Of a stretch of 64,000 nucleotides of DNA, positions 60,342-64,000 are shown one piece after another. The notes beneath the pieces are model-generated. The model saw nothing but the letters and a program-made list of their open reading frames with translations, had not been told where the DNA came from and searched no databases. Source of the stretch: Parietichytrium sp. I65-24A (taxonomy: Eukaryota; Sar; Bigyra; Thraustochytrida; Thraustochytriidae); the NCBI GenBank assembly GCA_012862575.1, contig BLSF01000018.1:377680-441679 (forward strand), written 5' to 3'. The translations under genes were made by a program, and so were the position numbers. The first letter of the stretch is position 1, and the number at the start of each line of letters is the position of its first letter.

Positions 60342-62310
60342 CTCATCCCCGTGCGCCACGAGTCGCACGCTGTGCTTACGTAGGCGAACACCTCAACTCG
60401 CTTCGGCTCTCCACAGCGCGTATCTCTTTCCTCCTCCGGCACACCCTACGACCCAGATCGATTTGACGGTATTTCTCGGCCGTAACCTGATGGACAAAGC
60501 TGCAAGAAACAACAATCCGCGAATCCCAGCTCTCCCTCAAAGCTTTCGATCAAATTTCAGTTCACGTGTTCCTTCCAGGCAAGGTTTTGTTGTTGGCTAC
60601 TGACTGTGATCTGACCACACAGACAAGAGTCAAGAGATAGCAAGATAACAACACAACAAGAGATAAGAGATAAGACCAGTGGTGCACCAACGCCAGTCAC
60701 CGGTCGTGTAGAAGCCGCACTATTGAGCGCCTCCCTCTTTGCTCGCCCAATCGAATTCTACCCCTACCGCACACCCCTAGCCAGCGTTAACCCCCACTCC
60801 TGAGGAACGCTTCTGCGGAACGCTTCCAGCTGGGGTTGGTCCCAGTTCTGCAGTGCAGTGCAGTGGAGTGCCTGCCGCGTGACACGCCCGCCTTGCACAA
60901 GTCCGCGCCCTGCTTGTCTGCTTGTCTGTCTGCCTGCCTGCCCGCCCGCCTTGCTTGCCTCGCGCCGCGGGTCCGTGCTCCAGAGACCTACTGCTGAAAT
61001 GCAATCTTTTCTCTCTCCGCAGCACATGCATACATGTACTGCAATACTGCAACAACACGAAGCAAATAAGCAAATGCAGTGAACGTGTGAAAAACGGGAG
61101 ATCGCTACGGTTGTCTAATGTAAACCATAATGCTCACGATATTGGCACTCAAACGGTAGCGGGTATTAGTGCCTGGCATAAGCCGCGGTGGTAGTGCTTT
61201 GCAAAACGTCTGGAGGTAGCGGAGGCTATTGATGTCGGTAGCGGAGAGGTGCTATGTGGGTACTGCGAACGTTGCTAAAGACAGAAGGACTGGTGTTTAT
61301 GGTAGATGCTCCTAGACGCTGAAGAAACTGGCCGGTAACTCGAATGTCTTCGACCTGTGGTTTATGGTATACACGGCATAGGGATTTCGAAGGTCAAAAA
61401 GTACTACTGACTGTTGCATGGAGTACAGTACCGTCGGTGGAATACTCTCGCTAGTAATTTGTTGGGGGTATTCTTAACTCATTTATAGCCCAATCGATAA
61501 GGTGCTTGTGGGTATTCTCGATCGTACTCCACTGAACTACGGGATCGAATTCTCACGCTTGGCAAGTATAGGAGCTTCCTATAATCAGCCTTACGTGGTT
61601 CAGCAATTTTCTCTTGAGACTGGAATGGTCTCGTATCTCGTTGTGAGTCAAACAACAAAAAAATGAATGAACGAAGAAATTGACTTGTGACTTTTGATTG
61701 ATCAAGATCATTCTTGAAAAAGGCTTCAGAAACTTCAGAACTCGCTTTCAGAGCGAAGAAAGTGGTCCGAAGTCAGTTCATGATTCAGGAGTTGTCGATA
61801 ATTCTCCTCACCTGCACGCTTCTTCATGCGGATCATGCGGATCGTTCGAATGCGTTGGAAGATGAGCGCTACTAGGCTAGTGAGGCGACTTGACAGTGAA
61901 TACTTATCATCACCATCATGACGAATGTGTTGTTTTTGGTTGCGGGTGAGGAAGGAAGGAAGGAAACGAGTTGGGATAGTTGCGATGCCGAGCTTTGCGG
62001 AGACTCTCAGACTCGGACGACATTGTCCTGCATGACAAGGTACGGTACCACATGAGTTGCTGCGAAATCGATGAACTTCGAAAAGTGCTGTGTCAAGTGC
62101 TGGCTGATAATGACAGGCAACAGCGTCCAAAGGGGTCCGTCCACCCCTATGGTTTAACTCTTACGGTAGGTAGGGTGGGAAAGTGAAAGCCTTGAGGTGC
62201 AAGTGGCTAAAGTGCTTCATGAAAAGGAGATAGATACGAATACATCCCAGTATTAGAAATTTAGAATTCAAAGTCAGGACACACCATTGTTCAGATTTCA
62301 ATCATAGATT
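60342..62310. other. Intergenic before the calpain-like gene end
   Basis: About 2 kb. Simple repeats (GCAGT at 60850-60870, CTGCCTG at 60917-60945). Frames of 80-131 codons (for example 61735-62130 -) show no recognisable domain. Confidence 0.5.
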
Positions 62311-64000
62311 CTATAAGATGGGTTCTGCTTGAGGCGGGTCTTGATCGTTCGACAAGACATTGTTGATATCGTTGCCTGTCGCGAGAGTAGAGTCCTCGCC
62401 GCGAAATGCGGCCATGCTTTGCTGAAGGCGTTTTCTACCGGAATTGTTCTTTTCGTCTCCATCCTCGTCATCCGAGAAAAATTCGTCGTCTCGAAGAACC
62501 GCAAGAACTGTTTGGAGGTCGATGTCAAATCGCTTGTGAAGGACGTCATTGATCTTTGCAATGGCTCTTTCCGACTTTTGGTCCAATCGGTCCTTCAATT
62601 TCCCGAGCGCAACAATTGCGCGATCGGCCTTCGCTGCAATCTTCCGCTTCAGTTTCTCCCTCCTGTTTTTTGGAGGTGCAAGTACAGGAGATGCAACTTG
62701 CGTTTGTATGACCTCTTCAGTTTCCGGTTTAGGATACAACTGGGCAACATTGATGGCAAAACTCGAGTCTATTCGAATACTAAAAGACCCCTCAAGATTC
62801 TTGTCGTACGTGGCGACGAGAAGGATATAACACCCTGGCTCGCTCATTGTCACATTGAGATGCTTCTCGTAAGCTCGATCCGGGGATCCGGCCCAAGCAA
62901 CGAGCGTTTTGCTCGAGAGCACGCGCGCTCGGCGCACGTGTCGGAGCCGCGAGCCTTCCGTGCGCAAGAGCAAAATTGTGAATGGCTGAGGCTCTTGAAC
63001 CATCTGACCATCAGCGTCCACCTGGGATACCTTGATGTGAATATCCACTGGCCGCTGAATATCGAGGACCCATTGCGGGTTCCGCTGAAGCTTCCCATCC
63101 GCATTATGCTTATTTGGCAGTCCACCGCAAGTTCGATCTTTTTGACTCCACTGACCATTTAGATGTACATGCCTCCATATCCTTGGATCGTGGTAGTGGC
63201 AGACATACAAACTACGAAACGACAAGAGAAAATCACTATAACTCATCCAGAACGTTCCGTCGTCCTCGTTCTGGGTCAAGCCAAGTTTTTTCTTCAATCT
63301 CGAAGTCCACAGGGGAGAATTGTCGCCCCAGTCCCCTTTCCATTCACTGGTTGCTGAAGGTGGGTTTCGCAGTTGTATTAGGTAGTGCGAGTCGACCTTG
63401 CGCACTTGGTATATTGCATAAACTTGTCCAAACACGAGTCCGCTGTCGAGCAGCTCGGCGCTGGCAGCATTGTTAGCGACAGTGCCGCAGCCCATTAGAA
63501 AACCATTCTGCGAGAATCGCACGAGCTTCTCCCACAGACGCGCTCGGGCCGCACCTTGCGAAGCTTGGAGCAAAAAGATCTCTTCGGAATGATAGCCAGT
63601 GAGAGTCTTCAATGCATGGTGAACGTATCCGTTCTCAAGCATTGTGTAAGTCCCATAATATTTGGCGTATGCCTTCTCCAGGATGGAGACCCACATCTCC
63701 TCCAGGCGAATACTATAGCTGCAGGCAACTCCGGCATTTTTCTCAGTCACGTACGGATCGTGCAGGACGGGGAATTTATCGTCAACAATGACCAGCTCCC
63801 ACTGAGAGTTCTTGTACAACCTAACGGCATACGCTCCCAAGTCATTTCGAGACTTCGTGATGAACAAATTGTCTATGAGAGGGTCCACTTCGTCGTCTCC
63901 TACGGAACCAGATGCAGCGAGAATGGCAACGGCCGAGAGAAACCAACCGTTGTGAAGAATGCCCTGGAAAACATCGTCGGGATCCGTTCCGCCGGAGAAG
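62311..64000 (-). CDS. Calpain-like pseudoprotease, C-terminal part
   Basis: The frame runs off the right edge, so the N-terminus is missing; 562 residues are visible. The order of blocks is that of a calpain protease core: QGILHNGWFLSAVAILA at the edge, then KFPVLHDPYV, WVSILEKAYAKYYG, MGCGT, LRNPPSATSEWKGDWGDNS and DDGTFWMSYSDFLLSF, followed by a beta-sandwich (domain III-like). Where active calpains have GDCWFL this protein has HNGWFL, so the catalytic Cys is Gly. Where they have GHAYSV it has GQVYAI, so His is Gln. The Asn of RNPWG is kept but the Trp is Pro. It should not cleave peptides. The C-terminal ~110 residues are basic then acidic, without penta-EF-hands. A regulatory or scaffold role is likely. 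Confidence 0.85.
   Translation of the reverse strand, partial: FSGGTDPDDVFQGILHNGWFLSAVAILAASGSVGDDEVDPLIDNLFITKSRNDLGAYAVRLYKNSQWELVIVDDKFPVLHDPYVTEKNAGVACSYSIRLEEMWVSILEKAYAKYYGTYTMLENGYVHHALKTLTGYHSEEIFLLQASQGAARARLWEKLVRFSQNGFLMGCGTVANNAASAELLDSGLVFGQVYAIYQVRKVDSHYLIQLRNPPSATSEWKGDWGDNSPLWTSRLKKKLGLTQNEDDGTFWMSYSDFLLSFRSLYVCHYHDPRIWRHVHLNGQWSQKDRTCGGLPNKHNADGKLQRNPQWVLDIQRPVDIHIKVSQVDADGQMVQEPQPFTILLLRTEGSRLRHVRRARVLSSKTLVAWAGSPDRAYEKHLNVTMSEPGCYILLVATYDKNLEGSFSIRIDSSFAINVAQLYPKPETEEVIQTQVASPVLAPPKNRREKLKRKIAAKADRAIVALGKLKDRLDQKSERAIAKINDVLHKRFDIDLQTVLAVLRDDEFFSDDEDGDEKNNSGRKRLQQSMAAFRGEDSTLATGNDINNVLSNDQDPPQAEPIL

Overview
This 64 kb window is nuclear DNA from a unicellular eukaryote. 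It has spliceosomal, proteasomal, TRAPP, CORVET/HOPS and COMMD-CCC genes, long reading frames with almost no introns, mid-range GC, and intergenic DNA full of short tandem repeats (TTGA, GTGA, 8-mers and 9-mers). That mix fits a heterokont protist, and a labyrinthulomycete (thraustochytrid) is my best inference; nothing in the window proves it. About 20 protein genes lie on both strands, separated by 0.4-5 kb. I found no rRNA, convincing tRNA, transposon, virus-derived element or CRISPR array.

Layout: 1-2325 (-) is the N-terminal 775 residues of a chorein/VPS13-like lipid-transfer protein with an EF-hand pair. Then come proteasome beta5 (4318-5154 +), a kaptin homologue (5749-7953 -), SYF2 (8755-9657 -), TRAPPC12 (10526-11680 +), a candidate small two-exon gene (12463-12842 -), a bZIP factor (13664-15124 +), a polycystin/TRPP channel (16171-19926 +), a three-exon DUF4954 beta-helix protein (20674-22915 +), a mitochondrial CnoX-type thioredoxin-TPR protein (23142-24272 -), CCDC22 (25215-27077 -) and a broken or short-intron fragment (27094-27706 -).

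The centre is occupied by a 2727-residue, single-exon ion channel (30136-38319 +). It has four K+-channel repeats (GYGD, GFGD, GYGD, GYGN), each followed by a cyclic-nucleotide-binding-like domain, then a C-terminal RGS domain. The right side has a 99-residue protein, a nearly 5 kb stretch without a recognisable gene, an EGF-7TM protein (43957-45156 +), a basic coiled-coil protein (45531-47729 +), two probable mitochondrial proteins, VPS11 (52232-55660 -), two tandem sulfotransferase-like paralogues (56321-57826 and 58953-60341 -) and the 3' part of a calpain-like pseudoprotease (62311-64000 -).

Two themes recur. Chorein, kaptin, TRAPPC12, CCDC22 and VPS11 all act in endosome/lysosome traffic or its signalling; they are scattered on both strands, so this is probably chance. 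The tetra-repeat K+ channel with RGS, the polycystin and the EGF-7TM protein look like sensory membrane machinery, perhaps for motile zoospores. Several proteins keep a family fold while losing key residues: the calpain Cys and His, the VPS11 RING ligands, the polycystin filter acid, and probably several of the channel's nucleotide pockets.
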